NCBI RefSeq assembly: GCF_017948455.1 | Contig: NZ_JAFFSU010000006.1 | Location: 124,001-188,000, forward strand | Reading direction: 5' to 3' | Length of the DNA: 64,000 nt | Source: Streptomyces sp. GESEQ-4 | GTDB taxonomy: Bacteria > Actinomycetota > Actinomycetes > Streptomycetales > Streptomycetaceae | Part shown: positions 50,789 to 59,978 of the stretch, piece after piece | Layout of the letters: the number at the start of each line of letters is the position of its first letter | How positions within the stretch are numbered: the stretch's first letter is position 1 | Made by a program: the position numbers and the translations under genes | Notes under the pieces: generated by a model | The model's input: only the letters and a program-made list of their open reading frames with translations | Told to the model about the DNA's origin: nothing | Database searches by the model: none

Positions 50789-51092
50789 CTACTCAGTTCC
50801 GCTGATCCACTCTCTCATGGCTGCAATCACCATATCCCCGATGAGATTCCAGCTCGGCGGCTCGGGGAACCTCTTCTCCGTTCCGCTCGAACCATCCAGG
50901 ACAGCTGTTGAGCCAAGCGGCCCAGGCGGGGATGAAGGCAGGCAGGGAGTCGTTCTCCCAGCCTTCCGGATTCGCCGCGAGGTCCTCGGCAGCCAGGCGC
51001 AGAAAGGCGCCTAGGTCGTCTCTCGTACGCACTTCTCGTACGCGCGTCTCGCACACTTTCAGCCAGACCCGCCACCGTCCAACCCTCACCAT
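50789..51092 (-). pseudogene. DUF7660-like gene with a frameshift
   Basis: From ATG 51092 the frame reads a DUF7660 core: VRTRDDLGAFLRLAAEDL, NPEGWENDSLPAFIPAWAAW and CPGWFERNGEE. The conserved C-terminus, PPSWNLIGDMVIAAMREWIS ending at TAG 50789, continues in another frame. The switch is needed at a run of four C on the minus strand (50864-50867); removing one base joins the two parts as EEVPEPPSW. So either a true frameshift has inactivated the gene or this is a sequencing error. DUF7660 genes occur in immunity clusters. Confidence 0.65.
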
Positions 51093-51304
51093 GATCGAAA
51101 TTCCATCGTTCCGCGTTGGGAATTCCACGCTTCGTTCTCCAACTCGGCGGCCGTGGCCAGTTTGTCCTCGCTTCCCCCGGCTCCCCTGAAACACGACAAA
51201 CCACCCCCACCTCTCGACCAAAGCGATTGGGCCCCTGCAGCCGCAAAGGCGGCACCCCGATGCATGAGGAGCGCCGCCTTCGTCGTATCAGTCCATTCCG
51301 CCGT

Positions 51305-51760
51305 TCAGACCACTTCCTCAGTGACCTCGAAGGCGACCGGGACCCTCTTGCGGATCACATCCCATACGGGATCCCGCAGCACGCTGTCGAACCACACGGC
51401 GAAGGAGGTAACGCCGTCGCGAAACCACCAGGAGTCGGGGCTCTTGAGCTGGTCCAGTTCGGCGTCGTAGTGGTACTGATACTCGAACTGGACTTGGACG
51501 TACTCCTCCACGGAGCCCTCCTCTCCCACTCCCAACTGCCGTGTGATCCCCAGGACGAACGTGGGCTCCGGGAACCAGTTCGCGTGACCGTACTGGAAGA
51601 GGAAACCGTCCGTTTCGTCGCCCGCCGGGACCTCGAACTCCACCTGCTCGAAGCGACGCACTGCCTCGGCCAGGTCAGGGACTTCGGGAATCGCCGCGGA
51701 GGTTACAGACAGGAGCACCCTCAGGGCGACCTCACGAGCGTGGTCAACAGGCTGCTTCAT
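51305..51760 (-). CDS. Probable cognate immunity protein of the RHS-AHH toxin
   Basis: 151 residues, acidic, starting 12 bases after the RHS toxin gene stop, the normal position of the cognate immunity gene. Predicted alpha/beta with VEFEVPAGDETDGFLFQYGH, VEEYVQVQFEYQYHYDAELD and DSWWFRDGVTSFAVWFDSVL. I do not recognise the family. The assignment rests on position and charge. It should bind and block the AHH nuclease domain encoded directly upstream. Confidence 0.7.
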   Translation of the reverse strand: MKQPVDHAREVALRVLLSVTSAAIPEVPDLAEAVRRFEQVEFEVPAGDETDGFLFQYGHANWFPEPTFVLGITRQLGVGEEGSVEEYVQVQFEYQYHYDAELDQLKSPDSWWFRDGVTSFAVWFDSVLRDPVWDVIRKRVPVAFEVTEEVV

Positions 51761-51772
51761 GGTCGAACCCTC

Positions 51773-54700
51773 TCATGGCCAGTACCCGCCCTCCAGTTGT
51801 CTGCGCATGTGGCCGAGCACATCGATCGCTTCGCTGCGGTTCCGTGCCCCGTCCATCATGGTGTTGACGTAGTTGAAGTATGCGTTGGTGTGGATCCTCG
51901 AATGCACGGACATATTGTTCGGGTTCACGGACTTAGAGCTCGTTGGCAGATACACCCCGTTGACCGCGTCGTTGAAGTTGATGCCGTATTTGGCCATCAC
52001 GGCCCGCGCGGGAGCGGCCTTTTTCGATGTGCTCGCCACGATGTGATGCGCGGAAGTCTCCGCCGGACGGCTGATACGGGCCTTGGTCATGTTGTTGGCA
52101 AGGATCTGCGCGTTCGAGGCGGTGGTGGGGGGTACCTTCGCGCCGCCAGGCTTGCCTTTGCCCAGAGGCGCCCCCAAGCTCCCCACCGCCGCGCCGAGGC
52201 CGGCCGAGTTGGAGTCGGGGTCGAGGCCGTGCTCCTCCCCCCAGGTCCGGTAGCGGTCGGCCAGGCACTTGCCCTCGACGATGCAGGCGGGGGTGTAGAG
52301 GGCGCTGGTGTAGTCGAGGAGGGTGGCGAAGGGCAGGCCGAGACCGAAGAGGAAGTTGTCAATCCAGCCAGCACCAGAGTGGCCTTCCCCGTTCACCCCG
52401 CCACCAGTATTTTGGTCAACATCGGCCGGCCCAGCGACTACACCGGTCCCGGAATCCGTAGTGCTGAAAGTGTCATCGGAGCTGCTGCCGTCGGCCGTGC
52501 CCCCGGTGTTTCCGCCTCCGTAATTGCAGGTGTAGTAGCAGCCGCCTTCGCGGGTTCCGCCCGCCGGGATACCCGGTGTCGAACTCTGGCCGCCGCCACC
52601 GCCGCCGGGGCGGGGTTCGTTGTGGCCCGTGCCGTCGTCGAGCCACAAGCCCGTGGGGTCGCTGAAAGTGGTCGGGTTGTTTCCGGCGTAGCTGTAGCCG
52701 TTGAGGGTTTGGTGGCGGTCGGGGGTGAGGAGTGGGTCGACGCTGATGAACTGGCCCGTTTTCGGGTCGTATTCGCGGGCGCCGATGTGGGTGAGGCCGG
52801 TGGTGGTGTCCTCGGGTTTGCCGAGGAAGCCCTTGTCGTCCGGCCACGGGCCGAAGAGCGTGGTGCCTCGGGGAGCGCCGAATGGCGTGGTATAGCGCTT
52901 GGTGATGGCCCACGTCGTCGCGTCGAGGACGACGCTTGCCGTGCCGTGAGGGTCGGCGGCCAGGAAGGAGAGCTTGGTGGTGCTCGTGCCGGCTGTGGCC
53001 GTGCGGACGGCAATGGTCTTGCCGCCTGCTGAGTAATACCGGGTGCCGGTCAGGGTTTTCGTGCTGCCCTTGACCGTCAGGCGCACTTCGGTGTCGCCGA
53101 GGTAGAGGATCGTGTCGCCATCTCCGGTGGCGCGACGGATGAGGAGATTGCCGTCGGCGTCGTAGATGTAGCCGGTCTTCTTGGTGCCTTCGGTGAGGCC
53201 GGAGAGCTTGCCTTCGCTGTTCCAGGCGAGGGTCTGTGTGCCGGTGGTCCCCGGGCGCTTGGTCGTGTTGCCCGTCTTGTCGTACGTGTACGTGGCGCTC
53301 TTGGCGCCGGTGGTGTGGTCCAGGGGGTGAGGCTGGCCGTTGGCCGTGCCGTAGACGTAGTCGGTCGTCTGCTTGGTGGTGGTCAGGTTCTGCGTCTCGG
53401 TGTCGCGCTGCCCGGAGGTCGTGTAGGTGTACGAGGTCCAGTACGGGGCCGCGCCGCCGAGGTTGGCCGTGGTGCGGCCGGTGGCGGCGCAGTCGGCGGT
53501 CTTGGGGGTCCAGGCTTCGGTCATGCGACGGTAGCCGTCGTAGGAGAAGCACTGGTTGTCGGCCTGGCCGGTGCCGCCGAGGGTGCTGGCGTCCTTGATG
53601 GAGGTGACGTTGCCCGCGTCGTCCTGGGTGAACGTGAGGTCCTGTGGCATGTAGCTGTGCGTGTCGTCGGTGATGTAGGACCGGGTCAGGCGGCGGGTGC
53701 CTTGCTCGTACCTGTAGTTGAGATATGCCTTCCTCGCCGAGTCGGTGTCGTCCATGCCCAGCGTGAGCTTGGTCAGGTCGCCGAGTTCGGAGTAGGCGGC
53801 GCCCAGGAGGTAGCCGGTCTTGCCGTTGAGGGTTTTCGGGTTGCCGAGGTTGTCGAAGGTGGTACTGATGCCTTCCGTGGCAAGGCCCGCAACGGCAGGG
53901 TCGCCGATGAGGGACAGCTGGTTGGCAGCGTTGTAGGTGGCGGTGAAGTTCAGCGTCGGTGGGACACCGGCATCGACGAGCGCGTCGCTCTCCGGGAGGA
54001 TCAGCGAGGTACCCGTGGCGTTGTAAAGGCCGTCGAACTTCGTGATCTTCTTGACGTACGCCTGACCGCCGCTACCACCGACATAGCGCGTGGCAGTGTC
54101 CTGCTGGCCCTTGGCGACCTGGTCGTAGTCCCAGTGGGCGAGCTTGTTGGCGGCGGTCTTGTCGGTCTGCCACTGGTCGGTCTTGCGCCCGAGCAAGTCG
54201 TACGCGTAGATCAGCTTGTTGTTCTCCGTGTCCTGCGTCCACTCGACTTGGTCGAGGTTGTTGTAGTGGGTGTTGGTCGTGCCCGAGTCGGGGTCAGTGG
54301 TGCTGGTCTTGCGGCCGAAGAGGTCGCAGGCGTAGGACCAGACACTGCTGTCGTGAGCGGTGAGGGTCTTCTGCTGTCCGGCGGGCGTGTAGGTGTAGCG
54401 GGTGTGGTTGTAGGAGCCGGTGCCGTTGGGCTCGGCGTATTCGCGGGTTTCGGTCGTCTGGCCCAGGGCGTTGGTCAGAGTTGCGGTGGCCTGGCCGCCC
54501 GCGGGAGCCGTCTGGATGACGCGGTCACCCTGGTACTTGGTGGTCGTCGTCCAGCGCTTGACTCCCTTCACCTTTGTCTCGCTGGTAACAGGGCGGGCGG
54601 CACCGTCGTAGGTGGTGTCCACCTGTAGGGGGGCCTCGCCGCCCTCGACCGTGGCCGGGTTGTCCCCGGACGGAGCGTTGTTGGCGTCCCAAATATCCGC

Positions 54701-56554
54701 CATGGTCGAGTTGGCCAGGCCGCGGGTGTCGTACTGGGTCAAGCTGACGATGCGGCCGCCTGCCGGCGAGGGGGACTGCGTTTCACGGGCCCGCAGCAGC
54801 GAGTCGTAGATGGTGTACGTGGTGGTGTATCCCGACGCGGTCGGCGTGAGGGTGCTCGTCGAAACCCAGGACGCGGTGTCCTTCGACAGGTGGTACTCGT
54901 ACTTGAAGTTCGGTGTGGCTCCGGCCAGGCGCAGGCGGTTGGGCAGCCAGACGTCGGTGACGCGTCCGAGGCTGTCGTACGTGGTCTCGGTGGCCTTCGA
55001 GTTGGGATCGGTGACCTTGGTTGCCGTACCTGTCGCGAAGTCGATGACGCTCTTGGTGGCGTAGTCCTTCGCGTCGTACACCGTTGTGGCGGTAAGTGGG
55101 CCGGTGGTTTCCGGGGTGTACGTGGTCTTGCTGGCTTGCGCGTCGTTGGTGTCTTTGACGACCAGGGGTCGGCCCAGAGTGTCGAACGTCGTAGTGCTGA
55201 CCTTCTGCCAAGTCGGCTGATCGTTCGCGTCGTAACCGCTCGCGCGGCCGGTCCACTTCGGCTCACCCCGCGTGGGTGACTGGCTTGAGGTCCAAGCCGT
55301 CGTGGCGTCGTAGGTGACAGCGGTGTCGGAGATGACGTCACCTGCGGATGCGGAGTTGGCAGGCAGGTTGAGTGCGCTGTCTGCTGTGGCGCAGGGGTCG
55401 GCGGTGGTGCGCGTGCGGGAGACCAGGGATGTCAGACCCGCGGACGCGTTGCGGGCGTACCAGGTGCGAGTGCAGGTCTCATCGCCGGTGGCGGCGTCGT
55501 CGCCCTTGTCCTCCACGGTCTGCGCCATGCCGTAGTCGTCGTAGGTCGTGACGGTCGTCCTCGTGCGGTCGACCGGAGTGCTGCCGCTGGTGATGCGGGT
55601 GCGGGTGTGGGAGGCGCCGGTGCGGACGTAGTACGCCTCGGTGTCGGCGTACGACTTGTGCTGAGTGGCGGTCCTGCGCGACCAGGGGTCATTGATCGTG
55701 CCGGTGACTTCGTCGGCCCCGTTGTAGGTGACCGTCTCCCGAGTGAAGCCCGCGTACTGGTCGGCGTCGGCGATGGCCGCGGCCTTGATGCCCGTGATCT
55801 CAGCGTTTCTGCGGGCGTCCGGGTCGAGCGTCTTGCCGTCGGCCTTCAGCAGGCGATCGCCGTTCATACCGCGCATGTAGACGGTGACGGTCTTGCTCCG
55901 TGGGCCGGCGGCGGGACCGGTGAGGTGGGTGACCTTCGCGAAGCCGCGCCAGATGGACCAGGTGCGCTCCTTCTCGGGGGTCATGGGGTCGTCGTTGTAG
56001 TGCCAAGCCCCGCTGCTGGATGGGTACTCGTAGGTGTCGGTGATGGTGCCGGAGGCGCCAGTCTCGTCGGTGGTGTTGACGGCGATCACGGGGTACTTCT
56101 GGAACCAGTCCAGAATGGGATCGACATCTCCCCCGTTCGGCCTCCAGTAGACGGGGTAGCAAGTGCTCTTGTTCTGGTCAGGGCGGGGCCTTGCCTGGCC
56201 GGCGACGCAGCCCGCCTCGGCGTAGGTGACGGCGGTCTTGGCTCCTGTCTCCGTCACGATGCCGGTCAGGCGCGGCTTGGCGAGGGGCAGGATGTTGTCG
56301 GATTCGCCGTCGACGCGGTTGGTGAGGAATTCGCTGGCGAAGGTGATCGGCTCGGTCGACAGGGGCGTGCCGTGCTCACCGGTGTGGCGGATGGACTGCA
56401 ACACGAGGGACTGGTCGCCGGAATCGCCGGTCTCACCGGCCTCTTGGTAGTTCTGCGTGAGCTTCCAGGAGTCCACAGCCTCGAAGTCGGCGGTCGGGGT
56501 GAGAGCCGCGTTCCACGCGTAGGTGGTGATGCCGGTGAGTCTCTTGCGGGTCAC
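51773..56554 (-). pseudogene. RHS-repeat toxin with C-terminal AHH nuclease, N-terminus lost
   Basis: The open frame of 1593 codons carries many YD/RHS repeats (YDSLGRVTDVW, YDLLGRKTDQW) to about residue 1280, the RHS-core motif AREYDPKTGQFISVDPLLTP and SYAGNNPTTFSDPTGLW, a variable pre-toxin part, and an AHH HNH-type nuclease at ~1495-1593 (ETSAHHIVAS, MSVHSRIHTNAYFNYV). The toxin end is intact. The N-terminus is not: it begins inside the RHS region (TRKRLTGITTYAWN), right against an IS605-type end, with no signal peptide. Its N-terminal fragment lies at 58043-58321. Expression and export are doubtful unless a new promoter lies in the element. Confidence 0.85.
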
Positions 56555-56557
56555 CTT

Positions 56558-56700
56558 CTCGGCCGTGAACGGCCGAGCTTGTGTACTCGGTCGTTCACAC
56601 CTTGTCGCGCTCCCGACTGCCCCCTACGACAGGACGGTCACGGGTCGCATCTCCCCACCATCCGGCCTGTTCAGGCTGGTGCGGGGACGGGTGCGGTGAC
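56558..56700 (-). ncRNA. Putative omega-RNA (reRNA) of the TnpB nuclease
   Basis: In IS605-type elements the guide RNA covers the 3' end of tnpB and the right end, and its guide is the flank just beyond. Here that region follows the tnpB stop (56671) and ends in the stem CTCGGCCG/CGGCCGAG, with an alternative pairing of GAACGACCGAG to CTCGGCCGTTC. The guide would then start with AAGGTGACCCGCAAGAGACT, RHS sequence. Inferred from family knowledge; the 5' end is unknown. Confidence 0.5.
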
Positions 56701-57879
56701 GAACACCCACGCCGAGCGTGCGCGGTTGCGCACGTTGACCCCGGCGACGTGGTCGGCAGGCCCAGCGAGGCCGCACCGACGACAGGAGAAACGGTCCCGG
56801 GTGGGCCGGTTGGCCCGCTCGGTGTGCCCGCAGCGCGGGCAGTGCTGCGAGGTGTAGGCCGGATCCACTTCTACAAACGGCACCCCGGCCCGGCGGGCCT
56901 TGTAAGCGAGGTGCTGTCCGAGCTGGTGGAACGGCCAGGAAGACAAGGTGCCCCGCTGGTCGCGGCGAAGCCGTACCCGGTCCCGGATCCCGTCGAGCTC
57001 CTCGACGGCAATCCCACGACCGGTGCGTTGCGCGACGGACACAATCTCCTTCGAAATCCGGTGGTTCACATGGGTGGCATGACACTGCTCCTTCTTCGCC
57101 CGGCGAGCCAGGCGGCGGGTGGCCGAACGGCTCTGCTTTGCCTGGAGTTCGGCGCGTTTACGGGCCTGCCAGCGCCGGTAGCGGTTCAGCCGACGGCCCT
57201 GGTAGTTGGCGCCGTCACTGGTGCTGGCGAGATTGACGATGCCACGGTCCACCCCGATCCAGTCACTCGGCTCATACACCTCGGGATCGGGAAGGTCGCA
57301 GGTCGCGATCAAAAACCACTTCCCGCCCCGCTGGACCAGATCGGACTCGCCCTTGCGGTACTCGGCCAGCACCTTGAGCTGGTCCGACGAGCCGGTGTAG
57401 CGGATGCCGCGCATCCGCCCATCCACCGTCCAGATCGACACCGTGCGCGCGTCCATCTGCCAGGACAGGCACCGGTCGTCGAACGGCTGCGCCGCCTCGG
57501 GCCGGAAAGTGACCGGCGAACCGACCGCCTTGCGGTACCGCTTCGACCCCGGACCGCCCAGCCGCCCGGCCTGCAGGCTCGCCCCGAGCGCACCGTAGGC
57601 GTCCACGACCTTCTTCACCACCCGCACCGCGGGCTGCGCCGACAGCCCGAACGTGGCCTTGATGTCCGCGTAGACCAGCTTCTGCAGCCCGTTGCGGTCC
57701 TTCACGCCCGTCTCGAAGGCGGTCCGGGACACGTGGTCGGCGGCCCGGTTGCAGGCACGCAAGGTCGCCTCCAGCGCCGCCGCCTGCTCCGGCGACGGCA
57801 ACAGCTTCATTTGCACCACCAGCTTCACAGCCCCAAACCTAGGCAGCACCTCGCACACCCGGGCGAACTTCGCACTCAT
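56671..57879 (-). CDS. tnpB: TnpB RNA-guided nuclease (IS605 family)
   Basis: 402 residues. The RuvC catalytic residues are all present: D211 in WIGVDRGIVNLAS, E293 in IAVEELDGIRDR and D376 in ADHVAGVNV. The zinc ribbon is C347-PRC350 and C366-RRC369. The N-terminal OTB/wedge region and the Arg/Lys-rich helix (RWQARKRAELQAKQSRSATRRLARR) are intact, so an active nuclease is plausible. ATG at 57879 follows GAGGGTGGGTGA. It would cut DNA matching the omega-RNA guide next to a transposon-adjacent motif, helping retain the element. Confidence 0.93.
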   Translation of the reverse strand: MSAKFARVCEVLPRFGAVKLVVQMKLLPSPEQAAALEATLRACNRAADHVSRTAFETGVKDRNGLQKLVYADIKATFGLSAQPAVRVVKKVVDAYGALGASLQAGRLGGPGSKRYRKAVGSPVTFRPEAAQPFDDRCLSWQMDARTVSIWTVDGRMRGIRYTGSSDQLKVLAEYRKGESDLVQRGGKWFLIATCDLPDPEVYEPSDWIGVDRGIVNLASTSDGANYQGRRLNRYRRWQARKRAELQAKQSRSATRRLARRAKKEQCHATHVNHRISKEIVSVAQRTGRGIAVEELDGIRDRVRLRRDQRGTLSSWPFHQLGQHLAYKARRAGVPFVEVDPAYTSQHCPRCGHTERANRPTRDRFSCRRCGLAGPADHVAGVNVRNRARSAWVFVTAPVPAPA

Positions 57880-57970
57880 TCACCCACCCTCGCGACCATC
57901 CAGCACGCGCGTGCGAATTCGCCGCTCCGCTGGACAGTCATGCGGGCACTCCGCGCCCGGCCAGGGACGC

Positions 57971-57989
57971 GGTGACGCCCCGCGTCACC
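57971..57989. repeat. Left-end hairpin of the IS605-type element
   Basis: GGTGACGC-CCC-GCGTCACC on the plus strand, an 8-bp perfect stem with a 3-base loop, lying between tnpB and the RHS N-terminal fragment. Subterminal hairpins of this kind are bound by TnpA in IS200/IS605 elements. Confidence 0.7.
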
Positions 57990-58042
57990 GGTTCGAGATG
58001 CGATTCCTCCCCGACCTGAACGCCGGGACATCCTCGCAAGAA

Positions 58043-58321
58043 TCAGGGGAAGGTGCTCGAGGAGCCACCGGTCGGCCAGGTGGATGAGGCCGACAGCGGC
58101 CTGGCCTTGTAGCCGCCGTCGTCCGACTTGGTGCCTGCTGCGAGGGCGAGCACCATGGTCTGGCCATCGGCTGCCGCAGAGCTGAAAGCGAGGTGGGTGC
58201 GGAGCCTCTCTCCACTGCGGTCAATGGCGACGCAGATCATGCGGCGATTTTCGGTCGAGCGTTCAAGCAGCGAAACAATCGACCATCTATCTGAATCCAA
58301 GAACGTGATAACCACAGGCAT
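58043..58321 (-). pseudogene. N-terminal fragment of the disrupted RHS gene
   Basis: From ATG 58321 the frame ends with TMVLALAAGTKSDDGGYKAR and PLSASSTWPTGGSSSTFP, then stops at the transposon end. Streptomyces RHS proteins have the same stretch (LALAAG.KSD.GDYKAT.LS.S.TW.AGGSSG.F) near the junction of N-terminal domain and first RHS segment. The ~45 residues before it (TFLDSDRWSIVSLLERSTEN) are not typical and may come from another rearrangement. It is the upstream part of the gene now continuing at 56554; a few hundred codons between them are missing. Confidence 0.65.
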
Positions 58322-58410
58322 ACGCAGGGAACTTCTGGCGCTCGGGGCAACGCGGTCACGTCGGCCGTAATGCCGGAAGCGGACCAATGAGTGACACCGC
58401 CCCAGCCCCA

Positions 58411-59004
58411 CTACCCCGCATACGCCCGCCGCCCCCGCCCCTCCCGCAACGCCCTCCCCCACCACACCAACTGATCCAGCATCCCCTTCGCCGCCGCATC
58501 CGCCGCGGACGGATCCTTCAGGCGTCCGTCGTCGCCGAAGGACGCCCCCGCGTTGTGGAAGGACACCGTGTCCCGGATCGTCACGGCGTGGAGTTCGGCG
58601 AAGACCTGGCGGAGGTGTTCCACCGCGCGCAGGCCGCCTGCCAGGCCGCCGTACGAGACGAGGGCCACCGGCTTGGCGCGCCATTCGGTGTAGTGCCAGT
58701 CGATGAGGTTCTTGAGGCCGGCCGGGTAAGAGTGGTTGTACTCGGGGGTCAGGACGACGAACGCGTCGGCGGCCGCCAGTTTCGGGGTGACCGTGGACAG
58801 TTCGGCGGTGGCCTGCGGGGTCGGGGCGAGAGATGTCGGGAGGGAGATCTCGGCTACGTCGACGACCTGGGGGATCAGGTCGTCCCGGTCCCGGAGGCGA
58901 GCGAGCAGCCAGTCGGCGACGACGGGGCCGAAGCGGCCGTGGCGGTTGCTGCCGATGACCAGGGTCAGGTTCAGGGGAGCGTTCGGAGTTGTTTTCGTCT
59001 GCAT
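58411..59004 (-). CDS. NADPH-dependent FMN reductase family oxidoreductase
   Basis: 197 residues, flavodoxin fold. FMN-binding LTLVIGSNRHGRFGPVVADW at the N-terminus, the PEYNHSYPAGLKNLIDW motif and VALVSYGGLAGGLRAVEHLR are all characteristic. It reduces FMN or quinone-like compounds with NAD(P)H. ATG at 59004 is preferred over a GTG 9 bases upstream because GAGGGTGG precedes it. A SoxR-type operator lies just upstream, so it is likely induced by redox-active compounds; as I recall, its S. coelicolor counterpart belongs to the SoxR regulon. Confidence 0.92.
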   Translation of the reverse strand: MQTKTTPNAPLNLTLVIGSNRHGRFGPVVADWLLARLRDRDDLIPQVVDVAEISLPTSLAPTPQATAELSTVTPKLAAADAFVVLTPEYNHSYPAGLKNLIDWHYTEWRAKPVALVSYGGLAGGLRAVEHLRQVFAELHAVTIRDTVSFHNAGASFGDDGRLKDPSAADAAAKGMLDQLVWWGRALREGRGRRAYAG

Positions 59005-59020
59005 GCCGCCCACCCTCGTA

Positions 59021-59038
59021 TCTCAACCTAACTTGAGG
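59021..59038 (-). promoter_or_regulatory. SoxR-type operator upstream of the FMN reductase
   Basis: On the minus strand CCTCAAGTTAGGTTGAGA matches the SoxR box CCTCAAGTTAACTTGAGG at 15 of 18 positions. A TTGACC -35 (59037-59042) overlaps it, as in MerR-type promoters. The -10 element is not obvious. It lies about 17 bases before the ATG at 59004. Confidence 0.8.
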
Positions 59039-59283
59039 TCAAGGTCCGGCTGCCCGGCGTCTTCGTGTCACCCGTTCACAGCCCCGCCCCGCCTCCTTCC
59101 GGTTCTTTACCGAAGGCCGCCCCGCACACACCGGTGACCTGCCGAAATGCCGGCCCAGGGGGCCCTAGGGCGACCCTCACCGCGCCCATTCACCCCACTC
59201 CCCCCGCCCGCTCAGGAAGCGCGCTCGGCGTCCTCCCTTTTTCCTCGGAAGGGAAACCACCGCTGATCTCGAGGGAGCACCGA

Positions 59284-59841
59284 ATGCGACGTACCGCCCG
59301 CCTGCTGTCCGGTGCCGCACTCGCCCTAGCCGCCGCGGGCCTCGGCAGCGGGCCCGCGGACGCCGCGGACGCCGCGGACGCCGCGGACGCCGCGGACGCC
59401 GCGGACGCCGGGAGTCTGGAGGTGTTTCCGTCCTCTGTCGTGCCGGGCGGCCAGGTCTCGGTGAACACGACGGCATGCGGCGATACGGGCACGGCGGCGG
59501 GGGACGCCAGCGCGGTCGGCGCCGGTTCGTTCACGCTCGCGCCGAGCACCCACAAGGGCAACGCCATCGGGCAGTTCAAGGTGCCGCCGAGCGCGCAGCC
59601 GGGGACGTACGAGATCGTCGCGACCTGTGCCGAGGACGGGAAGCGGGTGACCGGTGACCTGGTGGTGACGCTGACGGCGCCCCGTGAGCAGGTGTACCCG
59701 AGAGGAAGCGTGAAGACGGGGGTCGGCGGCGCCCTGGGCCCCGATCCCGTGCAGACCGCGGCCGGCATCGCGGCTCTTGCCGTCGCCGCCGCGGGCGGTA
59801 CCTGGCTCCTGCATCGCCGGGCGAGAGGCGACGGGATCTGA
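59284..59841 (+). CDS. Secreted, C-terminally membrane-anchored Ig-like protein
   Basis: 185 residues. Signal peptide MRRTARLLSGAALALAAAGL; just after it an (Ala-Asp-Ala) repeat encoded by six copies of a 9-bp unit. The mature part has beta-strand-like segments SSVVPGGQVSVNTTACGD and KVPPSAQPGTYEIVATCAEDG with two cysteines. The C-terminus has a hydrophobic helix and a basic tail (AAGIAALAVAAAGGTWLLHRRARGDG) but no LPXTG. ATG 59284 follows GAGGGAGCACCGA. Located before a class F sortase gene, which often works beside such proteins in Streptomyces. Confidence 0.87.
   Translation: MRRTARLLSGAALALAAAGLGSGPADAADAADAADAADAADAGSLEVFPSSVVPGGQVSVNTTACGDTGTAAGDASAVGAGSFTLAPSTHKGNAIGQFKVPPSAQPGTYEIVATCAEDGKRVTGDLVVTLTAPREQVYPRGSVKTGVGGALGPDPVQTAAGIAALAVAAAGGTWLLHRRARGDGI
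59356..59409 (+). repeat. 9-bp tandem repeat GCGGACGCC x6
   Basis: Six perfect, in-frame copies of GCGGACGCC, each coding Ala-Asp-Ala, directly after the signal peptide. Copy number can change by slippage in multiples of three residues without shifting the frame. Confidence 0.95.
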
Positions 59842-59978
59842 CGGACACCCTCCGCTGTCCGTCCGCCGGTACCGCACGTCCCCTCCCCCTCCGGGTCCGA
59901 CGCCCCTCGCGGCCCGGAGGGGGATCGGGGCCAGCCGGCTTCAGGGGGTCGTTTTACGGGGTCGCTTCAGGAGGTCGT

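Larger units (their letters stand above)
56555..58042 (-). mobile_element. IS605-family-like (IS1341-type) element with tnpB only
   Basis: An element of about 1.49 kb between the two RHS fragments. It carries tnpB but no tnpA, so mobility would need a transposase from elsewhere. Its right end, after tnpB, holds the hairpin CTCGGCCG-TTCA-CGGCCGAG (56560-56579); the left end holds GGTGACGC-GGG-GCGTCACC (57971-57989). RHS coding sequence abuts both ends, so the boundaries are near 56558 and 58042, but the exact bases are unsure. No target duplication is expected for this family. Confidence 0.75.

Noticed and set aside
53315..54628. 437-codon plus-strand frame opposite the RHS gene
   Set aside because: Val/Gly-rich mirror of the RHS repeats with no known motif.
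56554..56554. GTG at 56554 as a true start of the RHS gene
   Set aside because: It lies at the transposon end, inside RHS repeat sequence, without a proper ribosome-binding site or signal peptide; the frame is a 5'-truncated fragment.
58043..59026. A single 327-codon minus-strand protein across the FMN reductase gene
   Set aside because: Only its last ~45-90 codons look like protein (RHS fragment); the rest is an out-of-frame reading of the FMN reductase gene.
59356..59409. Tandem repeat considered as a CRISPR-like array
   Set aside because: The units are 9 bases with no spacers and lie inside a coding frame.
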